A stretch of DNA of 64,000 nt from Phenylobacterium sp. (GCF_030679875.1 NZ_JAUXSP010000008.1:62001-126000), one strand, 5' to 3'. Shown: positions 53,955 to 63,241, counted from the first letter of the stretch. Notes: generated by a model from the sequence alone, not told the origin. Translations and numbers: made by a program.

Positions 53955-55577
53955 CTACCGCCGCTCCATCTGGTCCAGCATCCGCTCCAGGGTGGATAGC
54001 TCATCGGCCTCGCCGGGCGGCTTGTCCCAGCGCAGGCGGCTGATGCGGGGAAACCGCATGGCGACACCGGACTTGTGGCGGGTGGAGCGCTGCAAGCCCT
54101 CAAAGGCCACCTCGAAGACCAGGCCCGCCTGCGGCTCGGCGCGGACCGAACGCACCGGGCCAAAGCGCTCAAGCGTGTTGTCGCGGACGAACTTGTCGAT
54201 CTGCTTCAGCTCGGCGTCGGTGAAGCCGAAATAGGCCTTGCCCACCGGGGTCAGGATCCGCTCGCCCTCCGCCCCGGTCGTCCAGACCCCGAAGGTGTAG
54301 TCGGAATAGAAGCTGGAGCGCTTGCCGTGCCCCCGCTGGGCGTACATCAGCACCGCATCGATCAGGAACGGGTCGCGCTTCCACTTGAACCACGGCCCCT
54401 TTGGGCGGCCAGCCTCATAGATCGAGGTCAGATGCTTGAGCATCAGCCCCTCGGCGATCTGCGGATCCCCGGCCGGCGGGTCGGCCCGCAGGGCGGTCAG
54501 ATCGGCCCAGGTCTCGAAGGGCTGCAGGGGCGAGAGGTCGATGCGCGGATCATCCAGGGTCGCCACCAGCGCCTCCAGCTGCGCCCGGCGCTCGGTGAAG
54601 GCCAGGGGGCGCAGGTCCTCGCCCTCCAGGGCCAGGATGTCATAGGCGCGGATGGCGGCGGGATAGGCGCGCAGCATCTTGGCGTCGACGCTCTTGCGGT
54701 TCAGCCGCTGCTGCAGGTCCCCGAAAGGCGCGACCAAGCCCTCCCGCCGAACCAGCAGTTCGCCGTCCAGGGCGCCCTCAAAGTTCAGCGCCTCGACGAC
54801 GTCGGGAAAGACGCCCGAGATGTCGTCGCCGGTGCGGCTGTAGAGCCGCTTCACGCCGGCCTCGCTCACGGCCTGGATGCGAATGCCGTCCCACTTCCAC
54901 TCCGCGACGTAGGTCGCCGGATCGAGCCTGGCGAAATCGGCGACCTCATCAATCGCCTGGGCCAGCATCACCGGCCGAAAGCGCCCCGGCGCATTGGGGG
55001 AAGGTCGCGCCCCATGGCCCTCCAGCCAGGCGAACAGGTCCTCATACGGCGCGTGCAGGGCGTGCCAGACCTCCTCCACCTCAGCAATCGCCACCCCGCC
55101 CAGGTCGGCGCAGGCCTGCTTGGCCAGGCGGGACGACACGCCGACCCGAAGCCCCCCGGTCATCAGCTTCAAGAGCGCCCAGCGCGCGGTGGGATCGGTG
55201 AGCGCGTCCAGCCAGCCCTCGATCAGCCGCTGGACCTCAGGCCTCGTCGCGCCGGCCAGGGCGTCCACCACCTCCGAGAGCTCGGGCTCGCGATTGGCGC
55301 CGGGACGGGTCGGCCAGACGAGCGCCACGGTCTCGGCCAGGTCGCCGACATAGTCGTAGGACCAGCGAAACAGCACCGCATCCATCCGCTCTTCCACCGC
55401 CTTGCGGATGAAGGCCGGCTTGGCGGCGGAGAAGGTCAGGTCGCCGGTCAGGGCCGCCAGGGCCCAGCCCCGGTCAGGGTCTGGCGTCGTGGCCAGATAA
55501 TCCCGCACCAGGGTCAGCTTGGCGTTGCGCGAGGCGGTCAGGGACAGACGGTCGAGGAGGTCGGCGAAGGCGCGCAT
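53955..55577 (-). CDS. ATP-dependent DNA ligase (DNA damage response type)
   Basis: A 540-residue ATP-dependent ligase. The nucleotidyl lysine is in AEWKWDGIRIQAV (KxDG) near residue 228; motifs LDGELLVR, EGLMLKHLTSIYEAG and PWFKWKR complete the adenylation domain, with an N-terminal DNA-binding domain and C-terminal OB fold. The family is typically annotated as cisplatin damage-response ligase, encoded with an MBL-fold exonuclease. That exonuclease lies just upstream at 55948, separated only by a small gene on the other strand. Confidence 0.92.
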   Translation of the reverse strand: MRAFADLLDRLSLTASRNAKLTLVRDYLATTPDPDRGWALAALTGDLTFSAAKPAFIRKAVEERMDAVLFRWSYDYVGDLAETVALVWPTRPGANREPELSEVVDALAGATRPEVQRLIEGWLDALTDPTARWALLKLMTGGLRVGVSSRLAKQACADLGGVAIAEVEEVWHALHAPYEDLFAWLEGHGARPSPNAPGRFRPVMLAQAIDEVADFARLDPATYVAEWKWDGIRIQAVSEAGVKRLYSRTGDDISGVFPDVVEALNFEGALDGELLVRREGLVAPFGDLQQRLNRKSVDAKMLRAYPAAIRAYDILALEGEDLRPLAFTERRAQLEALVATLDDPRIDLSPLQPFETWADLTALRADPPAGDPQIAEGLMLKHLTSIYEAGRPKGPWFKWKRDPFLIDAVLMYAQRGHGKRSSFYSDYTFGVWTTGAEGERILTPVGKAYFGFTDAELKQIDKFVRDNTLERFGPVRSVRAEPQAGLVFEVAFEGLQRSTRHKSGVAMRFPRISRLRWDKPPGEADELSTLERMLDQMERR

Positions 55578-55669
55578 CAGAGGCGCCTCCCCGGCTGGCG
55601 CGATGCGCCCTTTGGGCTATAGCGGAGGCGACCGCGCCAATCGGCGCGAAAGCCCGGGAGCCCCTGACC

Positions 55670-55936
55670 ATGGCCGACGCCCGCGTGACCTGCATCACCA
55701 AGCAGCCCCGCAAGAGCCCGCACGAGGGGATCACCCATCTGGGCGGTCACGGCTGGAAGCGCACCAAGGCCGAGGTGATCGCCGCCATCGAAGCGCGGCG
55801 CGACACCTTCTACCTCCAGGTGGGCGGCGAGCGGGCCGAGATCAGCGTGCTGAACGGGCCGAACGGCAAGTATCTGCGGGCCTACGCCCAGGGCCAGTGG
55901 AACGACAGCCTGCTGACCCTGCCGACCTGCATCTGA
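55670..55936 (+). CDS. DUF3892-like small protein
   Basis: An 88-residue protein reading MADARVTCITKQPRKSPHEG, then ITHLGGHGWKRTKAEVIAAI with FYLQVGGERAEISV and YLRAYAQGQWNDSLLTLPTC. The pattern (short strand, xITHIGG, W, then GxxYLRT-like end) fits the DUF3892 family of unknown function. It lies on the opposite strand between the ligase and exonuclease genes, with 92 and 11 bp gaps, so all three are packed together. Confidence 0.72.
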   Translation: MADARVTCITKQPRKSPHEGITHLGGHGWKRTKAEVIAAIEARRDTFYLQVGGERAEISVLNGPNGKYLRAYAQGQWNDSLLTLPTCI

Positions 55937-55947
55937 GCGCGGGGCCC

Positions 55948-56958
55948 TCACGCCTCGTCCTCTTCCTCATAGCCCACCAGGGCCAGGGCCCGGGCCGGAA
56001 TGCCTTGCAGCTCGGCCCAACGGGCCAGCGCCTCCTCCCGGCCGTGGGTGATCCACAGCTCGCCCGGACGGATCTCGTCCACCGTGGCGGTCAGTTCGTC
56101 CCAGTCGGCATGGTCGGAGATGATCAGCGGCAGCTCCACGCCGCGCTGGCGGGCCCGGGCGCGGACGCGCATCCAGCCTGAGGCGAAGGCCAGGACCGGA
56201 TCATTGAACCGGCGGCCCCAGCGGTCGACCAGGGCCGAGGGCGGGCCAATGACGATGGCGCCGGCGAAGTCCTGTTTCTGGTCCGTGGTGGCCGGCAGCA
56301 GGGGCCCCAGGTCCACCCCGTGCGCCTCATAGAGGCCGTTCAGGCGCTCCAGGGCGCCGTGCACATGGACCGGCTTGTCCCATCCGCCCTCCCGCAACAG
56401 GCGGATGACCCGCTGGGCCTTGCCGAGCGCATAGGCGCCGACCATGTGGGTCCGCTCCGGAAACTGGGCGACAGAGCGCAGCAGGCGGGCGATCTCGCCG
56501 GCGTCGTCGGGGTGGCGGAAAACCGGCAGGCCGAAGGTGGCCTCGCTGATGAAGACGTCGCAGGGCACGGGCTCAAAGGCCGCGCAGGTGGGATCGCGCC
56601 TGCGCTTGTAGTCGCCAGACACCACCATGGTCAGGCCCTTCCAGCGGACCACCGCCTGGGCCGAGCCCAGCACATGGCCGGCCGGAACAAGCGTCACCTC
56701 CACGTCGTCCCGGGCCACGGCCTCGCCATAGGCGGCGGGCTGGCGGGCGGCGGCGAAGTCCGCGCCATAGCGCTCGCCCATGATGGCCAGAGTTTCGGGC
56801 GTGGCCAGCACCGCCCCATGGCCGGCGCGGGCATGGTCGGCATGGCCGTGGGTGATCACGGCGCGCGCCACCGGCCGCACCGGGTCGATATAGAAGTCAC
56901 CGGGCGCACAATAGAGGCCCTCGGGGCGGGGACAGAGCAGGTCCTGCGGCTTGATCAT
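55948..56958 (-). CDS. Ligase-associated DNA exonuclease (MBL fold, beta-CASP)
   Basis: A 336-residue metallo-beta-lactamase-fold nuclease. Metal ligands are seen in VITHGHADHARAGHGAVLAT near residue 34 and in the LVPAGHVLGSAQAVVRW and VVSGDYKRRRDPTC blocks; a late LIISDHADW matches the beta-CASP histidine. It resembles the exonuclease co-occurring with damage-response DNA ligases. Start is ATG at 56958. It is the first gene of an exonuclease-ligase pair on the minus strand. Confidence 0.9.
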   Translation of the reverse strand: MIKPQDLLCPRPEGLYCAPGDFYIDPVRPVARAVITHGHADHARAGHGAVLATPETLAIMGERYGADFAAARQPAAYGEAVARDDVEVTLVPAGHVLGSAQAVVRWKGLTMVVSGDYKRRRDPTCAAFEPVPCDVFISEATFGLPVFRHPDDAGEIARLLRSVAQFPERTHMVGAYALGKAQRVIRLLREGGWDKPVHVHGALERLNGLYEAHGVDLGPLLPATTDQKQDFAGAIVIGPPSALVDRWGRRFNDPVLAFASGWMRVRARARQRGVELPLIISDHADWDELTATVDEIRPGELWITHGREEALARWAELQGIPARALALVGYEEEDEA

Positions 56959-57069
56959 CGCCTGTCCAGATGGTGAGGCGGCCGCCCCGCCGCCAGATTA
57001 CGAAACGTCCACTTCATTACACAGTATTCATATTGTGAAATCGAGCTCATGACCAAGACTTAACGAGTA

Positions 57070-57084
57070 TTCCGAAGAGCGGAA
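57070..57084 (+). promoter_or_regulatory. Inverted repeat upstream of the 32-residue ORF
   Basis: TTCCG and CGGAA flank AAGAG, just before the AT-rich ACTATAAG that could serve as a -10 region for the gene at 57151. The preceding 57000-57060 stretch is unusually AT-rich for this genome. Suggestive only. Confidence 0.35.
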
Positions 57085-57150
57085 AACTATAAGGGGGTCA
57101 TCGGAACGCGGCCGACGCGCTCCACCCACACAAGCCCTACGAGACCCGCC

Positions 57151-57249
57151 ATGTTCCGCACCAACCTCCTCGCCTTCGCCAACATCGCCCTGGCCGCCAC
57201 GCCGGTCATCGCCATCGCCGCCTACAGCAACACCCTGCCGCTGTTCTAA
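57151..57249 (+). CDS. Small hydrophobic 32-residue protein (putative)
   Basis: The ORF reads MFRTNLLAFANIALAATPVI followed by AIAAYSNTLPLF. One hydrophobic segment and a short charged N-terminus suggest a membrane-inserted microprotein or a signal-peptide-like molecule. Third codon positions are strongly G/C as in real genes of this genome. An AT-rich promoter-like stretch lies upstream and a convincing terminator starts nine bases after the stop, so the unit looks complete. No strong ribosome-binding site is seen and no family is recognised. Confidence 0.5.
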   Translation: MFRTNLLAFANIALAATPVIAIAAYSNTLPLF

Positions 57250-57257
57250 GGCGACGC

Positions 57258-57294
57258 GGGCCGGGCTCTCCCCAGACCCGGCCCAAACCGTTTT
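57258..57294 (+). terminator. Intrinsic terminator after the 32-residue ORF
   Basis: GGGCCGGG (57258-57265) pairs perfectly with CCCGGCCC (57277-57284); TTTT follows six bases after the stem. Confidence 0.65.
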
Positions 57295-57332
57295 CGTTGA
57301 CCACCCCGAGGTCAAGCCGCTAGGCCCTCGGG

Positions 57333-57788
57333 ATGGTCAAGCCGCCCAACTTCATCGCCGCCATGACCGGGCCCCTCAATGAGGAGGCGGCCCGGCACAT
57401 GGTCACCCGGACGCCTCAAACTGAGGCCCTGGGCTTTCAGTTCGTCTCCATCAGTGAAGCCCGCGGCGCGATCCGGGTTCCCTGGCGCGCCGACCTGGTG
57501 GGCGACCCCGAGACCGGGGTCATCGCCTCAGGCGTCGTCACCACCCTTCTCGATCATGTCTGCGGCCTGTCGATCCGCGCCGCCGACGCCGTGCCGCAGG
57601 GCACCCTGGACCTGCGCATCGACTATATGCGGCCAGCCAAGCCCCAGGCCGACCTGATCGCCGATGGCCACTGCTACAAGCTGACCCGCACGATCGCCTT
57701 TGTCCGGGCGCTGGCCCACGACGGCGATCCTGACGATCCGGTGGCCACCGCCCAGGCGGCCTTCGCCCTGATCGGCGGTGGCGCATGA
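57333..57788 (+). CDS. PaaI-type hotdog thioesterase 1
   Basis: A 151-residue single hotdog-domain protein, probably hydrolysing an aromatic or short acyl-CoA. The family pattern is VIASGVVTTLLDHVCGLSIR near residue 70, with aspartate in place of the usual glutamate/aspartate catalytic position, and TLDLRIDYMRPAKPQADLIA at about 90-110. It overlaps the next gene, a second paralogue, by ATGA, so the two may form a heteromer. Confidence 0.82.
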   Translation: MVKPPNFIAAMTGPLNEEAARHMVTRTPQTEALGFQFVSISEARGAIRVPWRADLVGDPETGVIASGVVTTLLDHVCGLSIRAADAVPQGTLDLRIDYMRPAKPQADLIADGHCYKLTRTIAFVRALAHDGDPDDPVATAQAAFALIGGGA

Positions 57789-58210
57789 GCGTGGAGACCA
57801 CACCGGCCGAGCGGCTGGCCGCCTTCCTGGCCCGCACCCCCTATATCGCCTTCCTCGGCATGCGGGCCGAGCTGGCCGGCGACGAGATGACCGCCATCCT
57901 GCCGTATTCCCCGCACCTGATCGGCAACACCCTGCTGCCGGCTCTGCACGGGGGCGTGCTGGGCGCCTTCATGGAGATGACGGCGCTGGCTCAGCTGGCG
58001 GTGATCACCGGCGGCCCGAGGCCGGCCAAGACCATCGACGTCACCATCGACTACCTGCGCCCCGGCCGGGCCATGGACACCTATGCGCGGGCGGAGATCA
58101 AAAAGGCCGGCCGCCGGATCTCCAGCGTTCATGTGGAAGCCTGGCAGGAGGCCCGCGCCAAGCCCGTCGCCGCCATCCGCGGCCACTTCCAGATGCCCGT
58201 CGAGAGCTGA
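57785..58210 (+). CDS. PaaI-type hotdog thioesterase 2
   Basis: A 141-residue hotdog protein related to its neighbour: LLPALHGGVLGAFMEMTALA near residue 57 matches the HGG(x)6(E/D) thioesterase motif, and KTIDVTIDYLRPGRAMDTYA follows near residue 80. This copy has the canonical HGG that the first copy lacks, so it may be the catalytic partner. Start ATG overlaps the stop of the first copy. Confidence 0.85.
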   Translation: MSVETTPAERLAAFLARTPYIAFLGMRAELAGDEMTAILPYSPHLIGNTLLPALHGGVLGAFMEMTALAQLAVITGGPRPAKTIDVTIDYLRPGRAMDTYARAEIKKAGRRISSVHVEAWQEARAKPVAAIRGHFQMPVES

Positions 58211-58286
58211 AGGCCGCGCGCCCCGACGGAAGAGGTCGGACAAATGCCGCTTGAGGCAGGCGGGCATGCGCGCTACCGCCTGACCC

Positions 58287-59969
58287 ATGCTTCAGGGACT
58301 TTCACATTCGGCCCAAGGGGCCAAGAGCTGGCCATTCGAACAGGCGCGCGCCCTGCTGGCGCGGATTCTGCGCCTGCGGCTGTCCGACGCCGAGCGGGAT
58401 CTGGCCGCCACCCTCATCGCCGCCGGCAAGGCCGACGAGGCGGTGGCCACCCTCGAACCCCTGCAGCGGTCGGTCATCTTCGAGACCGGCTATGGCCCGT
58501 CGGGCCTGCCCCATGTGGGCACCTTCGGCGAGGTGGCGCGGACCACCATGGTGCGCACGGCCTTCCGGGCGCTGACCGACGACGCCATCCCCACCCGGCT
58601 GATCTCGTTCTCCGACGACATGGACGGCATGCGCAAGGTGCCCCCGGGCCTGCCCAACCAGGAGATGCTGCACGAAGACCTGGACAAGCCGGTCAGCGTG
58701 GTCCGCGATCCCTTCGGGACCCATGAGAGCTTTGCGGCGCATAATAACGCCCGCCTGCGCGCCTTCCTGGATGGCTTCGGCTTCGACTACGAGTTCATGT
58801 CGTCGACGCAGGCCTATCGTTCGGGGCGGTTCGACGCGACCCTGCTGGTCGCCCTGGAGCGGTTCGACGCCATCCAGAAGATCATGTTGCCGACCTTGGG
58901 CGAGGAACGGCGGGCCACCTATTCCCCCTTCCTGCCGGTGAGCCCCAAGACGGGCAAGGTGCTGCAGGTCCCGACCCTGGAGCGCCATGTGGACCGCGGG
59001 ACCATCGTCTTCGCCGACGAGGATGGCGAGCGGATCGAGGTCCCGGTCACCGGCGGCCATGTGAAGATGCAGTGGAAGCCCGACTGGGCCCTGCGCTGGG
59101 TCGCGCTCGGCGTCGACTACGAGATGGCCGGCAAGGACCTGATCGACTCGGTCAAGGTCTCCAGCCAGGTCTGCAAGGTGCTGGGCGGCGCCCCGCCCGA
59201 GGGCTTCAACTACGAGCTTTTCCTCGACGAGGGCGGCCAGAAGATCTCCAAGACCAAGGGCAATGGCTTCTCGATGGAGGAGTGGCTGCGCTACGCCACC
59301 CCCGAAAGCCTGGCCTATTACATGTTCCAGTCGCCCAAGTCGGCCAAGCGGCTGCACTTCGACGTGGCTCCCAAGGCGACCGACGAGTACCTGCAGCAGC
59401 TGGAATCCTTCAATCGCAAGAAGGCCGAGGGCGCCAACGAGCCGCAGATCGACAACCCCGTGTGGCACGTGCACCGGGGCGATCCCCCGGCCGAGGGGGC
59501 GGCGATCTCGTTCGCCCTGATGCTGAACCTGGTCTCGGCGGCCAACGCCTCCACCAAGGAGATCCTGTGGGGTTTCATCAGCCGCTACATCCCCGGCGCG
59601 ACCCCGGCCGACCATCCGCTGCTGGACCGTCTGGCCGGCTATGCGATCAACTATTACGAGGACTTCGTGAAGCCCTCGAAGACCTTCCGCGTCCCCACTG
59701 ATCAGGAGCGCGCGGCGATCGAGGACCTGGCGACCCGCCTGCGGGCCCTGCCCACAGGCGCCGACGCCGAGGCGATCCAGAACGAGGTGTTCGAGGCCGG
59801 CAAGGCCGGCGGTTTCGAGCCCCTGCGCGCCTGGTTCACGGCGCTGTATGAAGTATTGCTCGGCCAGAGCCAGGGACCGCGCTTCGGCTCCTTCGTGGCC
59901 ATCTTCGGGGTCGAGCGCACCCTGGACCTGATCGACAAGGCTCTCGCCGGCGACCTGGTCGCGGGCTGA
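58287..59969 (+). CDS. lysS: Lysyl-tRNA synthetase, class I
   Basis: Charges tRNA-Lys. The 560-residue protein is of the class I type common in archaea and alphaproteobacteria, unrelated to E. coli LysS/LysU. The HIGH-equivalent is [12 protein letters not shown] at residues 71-82 and the KMSKS-equivalent is KISKTKGNG near residue 319. A helical anticodon-binding C-terminus follows. The ATG at 58287 lies 76 bp after the thioesterase pair. A copy of the dispersed repeat follows the stop by 25 bp. Confidence 0.95.
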   Translation: MLQGLSHSAQGAKSWPFEQARALLARILRLRLSDAERDLAATLIAAGKADEAVATLEPLQRSVIFETGYGPSGLPHVGTFGEVARTTMVRTAFRALTDDAIPTRLISFSDDMDGMRKVPPGLPNQEMLHEDLDKPVSVVRDPFGTHESFAAHNNARLRAFLDGFGFDYEFMSSTQAYRSGRFDATLLVALERFDAIQKIMLPTLGEERRATYSPFLPVSPKTGKVLQVPTLERHVDRGTIVFADEDGERIEVPVTGGHVKMQWKPDWALRWVALGVDYEMAGKDLIDSVKVSSQVCKVLGGAPPEGFNYELFLDEGGQKISKTKGNGFSMEEWLRYATPESLAYYMFQSPKSAKRLHFDVAPKATDEYLQQLESFNRKKAEGANEPQIDNPVWHVHRGDPPAEGAAISFALMLNLVSAANASTKEILWGFISRYIPGATPADHPLLDRLAGYAINYYEDFVKPSKTFRVPTDQERAAIEDLATRLRALPTGADAEAIQNEVFEAGKAGGFEPLRAWFTALYEVLLGQSQGPRFGSFVAIFGVERTLDLIDKALAGDLVAG

Positions 59970-59994
59970 GGAAAGCGCGAAACCTCCAAGCGGC

Positions 59995-60082
59995 CGCCGC
60001 CCTCGGGGCTTGACCCCAGGGCCCATGCACACGGTCCTTCGCCGGCGTTCATGGATGGCCCGGTCAAGCCGGGCCACGACGG
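59995..60082 (+). repeat. Dispersed hairpin-rich intergenic repeat, copy 2
   Basis: Second copy of the element at 34451-34537, same orientation. Shared blocks include TTCATGGATGG, TCGCCGG and a paired CCCTCGGG...CAGGG hairpin; the right hairpin is CCCGG/CCGGG around TCAAG. As with the first copy it lies between convergent genes, here lysS and the metalloprotease. Confidence 0.85.
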
Positions 60083-60102
60083 TTGAACGGTGGGCTGCGC
60101 CG

Positions 60103-62559
60103 TCAGTCCATGTCCAGCCAGCCCGCCGAGCCGATCGGCATGCCGGGCGGGGTTTCAGGGCGGACCTCCTTGGCGGCGGCCAGCCGACGCAGCTCGGCCG
60201 GATCCTTTATCAGGGCGACCAGCCGCGCCCGATGGGCCTGGGCCGCGGCGTCGCCGCCCCGGGCCGCGGTCAGGCGCGTGGCGATGGACGCCAGGGCCGC
60301 GCTGGCCTGAGCCGTCACCCCCGGCGCCGCGCCCGGGTCCTGGGCCAGCCGGCCCAGATCAAGCACCGCGCGGGCCTGGGTCCGCTGGGCGATGGGGACC
60401 AGGGCGGGATCGCCTGGATCAGCGAAGATCTTGCCCACCACGGCCCCCATCACCTCATCAGCCCCCGGCAGGGACGGGTCGCGGCGGTGCTGCTCGATCA
60501 GTCGGGCGAGGCGTTGGTCATTGAGCAGCACGTCCAGGACCAGGCCCGCGGCGACCTCGGCGGCGGCCAGGGGATCGAAGATCGGCCCGGCCAATGTGGG
60601 GAACAGCTCGATCTCGGTCTGGCGGTCATTGCGTCCGGTCACGCCGGCCGACATCAGGGGCATGAGGCCTCGGGGCGTCTCCAGAGCCGCAGGGTCCAGG
60701 GCCGCCAGCAGGGCGGTAAGGGCGCCGCGCTGGGCGGGGCCGGCCACCGGCGCTGAGGCCTCCTTGCCGTCGCCGATCACCGAATAGGCGAAGTCCACCC
60801 CGCCCAGCAGCTTCCCCGCCGCCTCCACCTGGTAGCGATGCATCAGATAGATCGGCACATACTTGCGGCGCAGCGCCGCCACCGGCTCGCCGGGATAGAG
60901 GGCGCCGAGGCCGAAGCTGGCCAGGGCGGCCTTGCGGACCTCCATCATCCGCGCCAGTTCGGCCGCCGGATCGGGGCCATCGTCCCAGAGGCTGCCCCAG
61001 GGCTGGCCGACGCCCAGGCCGCGGGAGTCGGCGTCGGTGATGTAGCGCAGGCCCTCCGCGGCCGTGGCGTTCTGGTGCAGCAGGGCCTGGGCCTCGCCCT
61101 CAGGTCCGTAAACCGCCGCGACGCTGAACTTGTCCCAGTCGCCGATGCCCACCGCATAGGCGTCCGACAGGTCGGGGCGGCCGGCGGTCAGCAGGATCCG
61201 CGGCGCCGGATAGTCCATCACCGAGGTCCGGCCCTGGGTCGAACCGGCGAAATTGTGCGCAAAACCGATGGAGTGGCCGACCTCGTGGGCGCCCAGCTGG
61301 CGCAGGCGGGCCAACGCCACCTCGGCGGGGTCATTGGGACCGCCCTTGCCGGTCCTGTCTGCGCCGACAAGGCCTTCAAAGATCAGCATGTCCTGGCGCA
61401 CCCGCAGGGCGCCCAGGACCACCGAACCTTTCAGGATCTCGCCCGTGCGCGGATCGATGATGGTCTGGCCATAGGACCAGCCCCGGGTCGCACGGTCGGC
61501 CCAGTTGATCACGCTGTAGCGCACGTCCAGCGGGTCGGCGTCCGGCGGCAGGAGCTCCACCCGATAGGCGTCCTTGAAGCCGGCGGCCTCGAAGGCGTCG
61601 GCCCACCAGGCGGCCCCCTCGATCAGGGCGTTGCGAATCAGCTCCGGCGCGGCGGGGTCCATATAGAAGATGATCGGCTTCTTCACCGGCGAGACCGCCG
61701 CGGTGGGATCGGTCTTTTCCAGGCGGAAGCGCAGGGCGTACTGCTCGACGATCGGCTGGCCCAGGGGCGCGGCGAAGTCCAGAAACTGCAGGGCGTTGCC
61801 GCCGCTGCGGGGATCAAAGACCCGGGGCTCATAGCCCGGCTCCGGCAGCTTGACGAAGGAATGACGGACCTTGAGGGTCATCCGCTTGGCGTCGGGGGTG
61901 ATATTGGCCACCTCACGCCCGGGGGTCTCCGACACGAAGGTCTGGAGCGCCTCAAGCTCGACATTCTCCGGGAAGGCCTTGGCGGCGGCGGGGTCGGCGA
62001 GGCTGAGATCCTTCGACAGGCTCCAGCCGGTTTCGCCCGAGCTCTTCAGGGCGTCGACCACCCCCAGGGAGTCCTGGGTCAGGAAACTCGACACATCGAT
62101 CAGGATGCGGCCCTGGGCGTCAATTGACAGCACCTCGCCGGCCCAGACCATGGACGGGGCGAAGGCGTCCCGGGCCGAGGCCTGCTCGGCTTCCGGGGCG
62201 CCGACGGCGCGGAAGCGGGGGTTTTCGTACTCCGCCACAACCTTGGCCCCGACCCTGCGGAAGGTCAGCAGCCGCGAGGGCCCAAGCCTCGCCTTGTCCA
62301 GGCCGATGGGCGCAGAGCCCAGTCCGGTACGCAGGCTGGCCACATGAATGTAGCGGCCGCTGATCCCCTGGGCGTCCGGGGGCGGCAGCAGCATCAGGAC
62401 CCGGCCCCGCTCGGCGTCGGCATAGATCGGGATCAACCCGTCCGTGCGCGACAGCCCGGCGGTGGCCTCGCCCATGGGCCGCGGCGCGGCCTGAACGGCT
62501 AGCGGACAGGACAACAGCGCGGCCACGGCGGCGGCCGCCAGCAAGGTGTTGCGGATCAT
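60103..62559 (-). CDS. Secreted zinc-dependent metalloprotease (DUF5117/DUF4953-like)
   Basis: An 818-residue exported protein. It has a signal peptide (MIRNTLLAAAAVAALL to VQAA) and a metzincin-like zinc site HEVGHSIGFAHNF (HExxHxxGxxH) near residue 424. Downstream, SVMDYPAPR resembles the methionine turn. Large N-terminal domains without known motifs precede it; this matches the poorly studied zinc-dependent metalloprotease family annotated with DUF5117. Probably periplasmic or surface-located. It is convergent with lysS and divergent from the MerR gene. Confidence 0.87.
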   Translation of the reverse strand: MIRNTLLAAAAVAALLSCPLAVQAAPRPMGEATAGLSRTDGLIPIYADAERGRVLMLLPPPDAQGISGRYIHVASLRTGLGSAPIGLDKARLGPSRLLTFRRVGAKVVAEYENPRFRAVGAPEAEQASARDAFAPSMVWAGEVLSIDAQGRILIDVSSFLTQDSLGVVDALKSSGETGWSLSKDLSLADPAAAKAFPENVELEALQTFVSETPGREVANITPDAKRMTLKVRHSFVKLPEPGYEPRVFDPRSGGNALQFLDFAAPLGQPIVEQYALRFRLEKTDPTAAVSPVKKPIIFYMDPAAPELIRNALIEGAAWWADAFEAAGFKDAYRVELLPPDADPLDVRYSVINWADRATRGWSYGQTIIDPRTGEILKGSVVLGALRVRQDMLIFEGLVGADRTGKGGPNDPAEVALARLRQLGAHEVGHSIGFAHNFAGSTQGRTSVMDYPAPRILLTAGRPDLSDAYAVGIGDWDKFSVAAVYGPEGEAQALLHQNATAAEGLRYITDADSRGLGVGQPWGSLWDDGPDPAAELARMMEVRKAALASFGLGALYPGEPVAALRRKYVPIYLMHRYQVEAAGKLLGGVDFAYSVIGDGKEASAPVAGPAQRGALTALLAALDPAALETPRGLMPLMSAGVTGRNDRQTEIELFPTLAGPIFDPLAAAEVAAGLVLDVLLNDQRLARLIEQHRRDPSLPGADEVMGAVVGKIFADPGDPALVPIAQRTQARAVLDLGRLAQDPGAAPGVTAQASAALASIATRLTAARGGDAAAQAHRARLVALIKDPAELRRLAAAKEVRPETPPGMPIGSAGWLDMD

Positions 62560-62680
62560 GATGACGCCCCCGGTTTGACTGGGCGGCAGCCTAGGGCGGC
62601 CTTGCGCGGGCCGTCCACGAAAGAGGGTGAAACCTCAGGCTGAAATCGTCTGGCGCCTCGTCTTCGCGCAGGGGGCTTGC

Positions 62681-62697
62681 CTTGACGTTGACGTAAG
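62681..62697 (+). promoter_or_regulatory. Candidate MerR-family operator
   Basis: CTTGACGTTGACGTAAG is an imperfect inverted repeat (CTT-ACG ends) and contains a TTGACG direct repeat. It lies 65 bp before the MerR-type gene in the divergent region, a usual place for autoregulation, and resembles motifs known for MerR-type regulators of acyl-CoA degradation. Unverified. Confidence 0.45.
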
Positions 62698-62761
62698 ATG
62701 CCACTTACGCTGTCAGCCAGAAACAAGCCGCCAAAAACCAGGCTCAACCGGAGACGCCACA

Positions 62762-63241
62762 ATGCCCACCGACCTGCGCCGCCCCCAACGCACCTATACG
62801 ATCCGCCAGCTCTGCCTTGAGTTCAAATGCACCCCGCGCGCCCTGCGCTTCTATGAGGACAAGGGCCTGCTGACCCCGGCCCGCGACGGGATGAACCGGG
62901 TCTATTCCTACAAGGACCGCGCCCGCCTGAAGCTGATCCTGCAGGGCAAGCGGGTCGGCCTGTCCCTGGCGGAAATCGGGGAAATCCTCGACCTCTACGA
63001 CCTGGACGACGGCGGCGCGGCCCAGATGGCCAAGTCCCTGCGCAAGTTCAAGGAGCGCATCGTCGCCCTGGAAAGCCAGCGCGAAGACATCGACCGGGCG
63101 ATCAACGAGCTCAAGAACGGCTGCAACAACCTTGAGCAGAAGCTGATCGCCACCCGTCCCGACCTGCTGCCCCGGGCGGCCGACTATGACCAGATGCTGC
63201 GCCAGCGCCTCGATGGCCTGGAGCATGTGGGCGCCAAGTAG
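62762..63241 (+). CDS. MerR family transcriptional regulator
   Basis: A 159-residue regulator. The N-terminal winged HTH reads YTIRQLCLEFKCTPRALRFY followed by EDKGLLTPARDGMNRVYSY, then a helical coiled-coil dimerisation region (MAKSLRKFKERIVALESQRE). No metal-binding cysteines of the MerR/ZntR type are visible, so it likely senses a small molecule, perhaps an acyl-CoA. It lies 68 bp upstream of an acyl-CoA dehydrogenase gene on the same strand, which it probably controls. The ATG at 62762 is conserved; a longer upstream frame from 62627 is not. Confidence 0.9.
   Translation: MPTDLRRPQRTYTIRQLCLEFKCTPRALRFYEDKGLLTPARDGMNRVYSYKDRARLKLILQGKRVGLSLAEIGEILDLYDLDDGGAAQMAKSLRKFKERIVALESQREDIDRAINELKNGCNNLEQKLIATRPDLLPRAADYDQMLRQRLDGLEHVGAK

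Noticed and set aside
58287..59969. Class I lysyl-tRNA synthetase as a transferred archaeal gene
   Set aside because: Class I LysRS is normal in alphaproteobacteria, and codon use matches the host, so it is not a sign of recent transfer.
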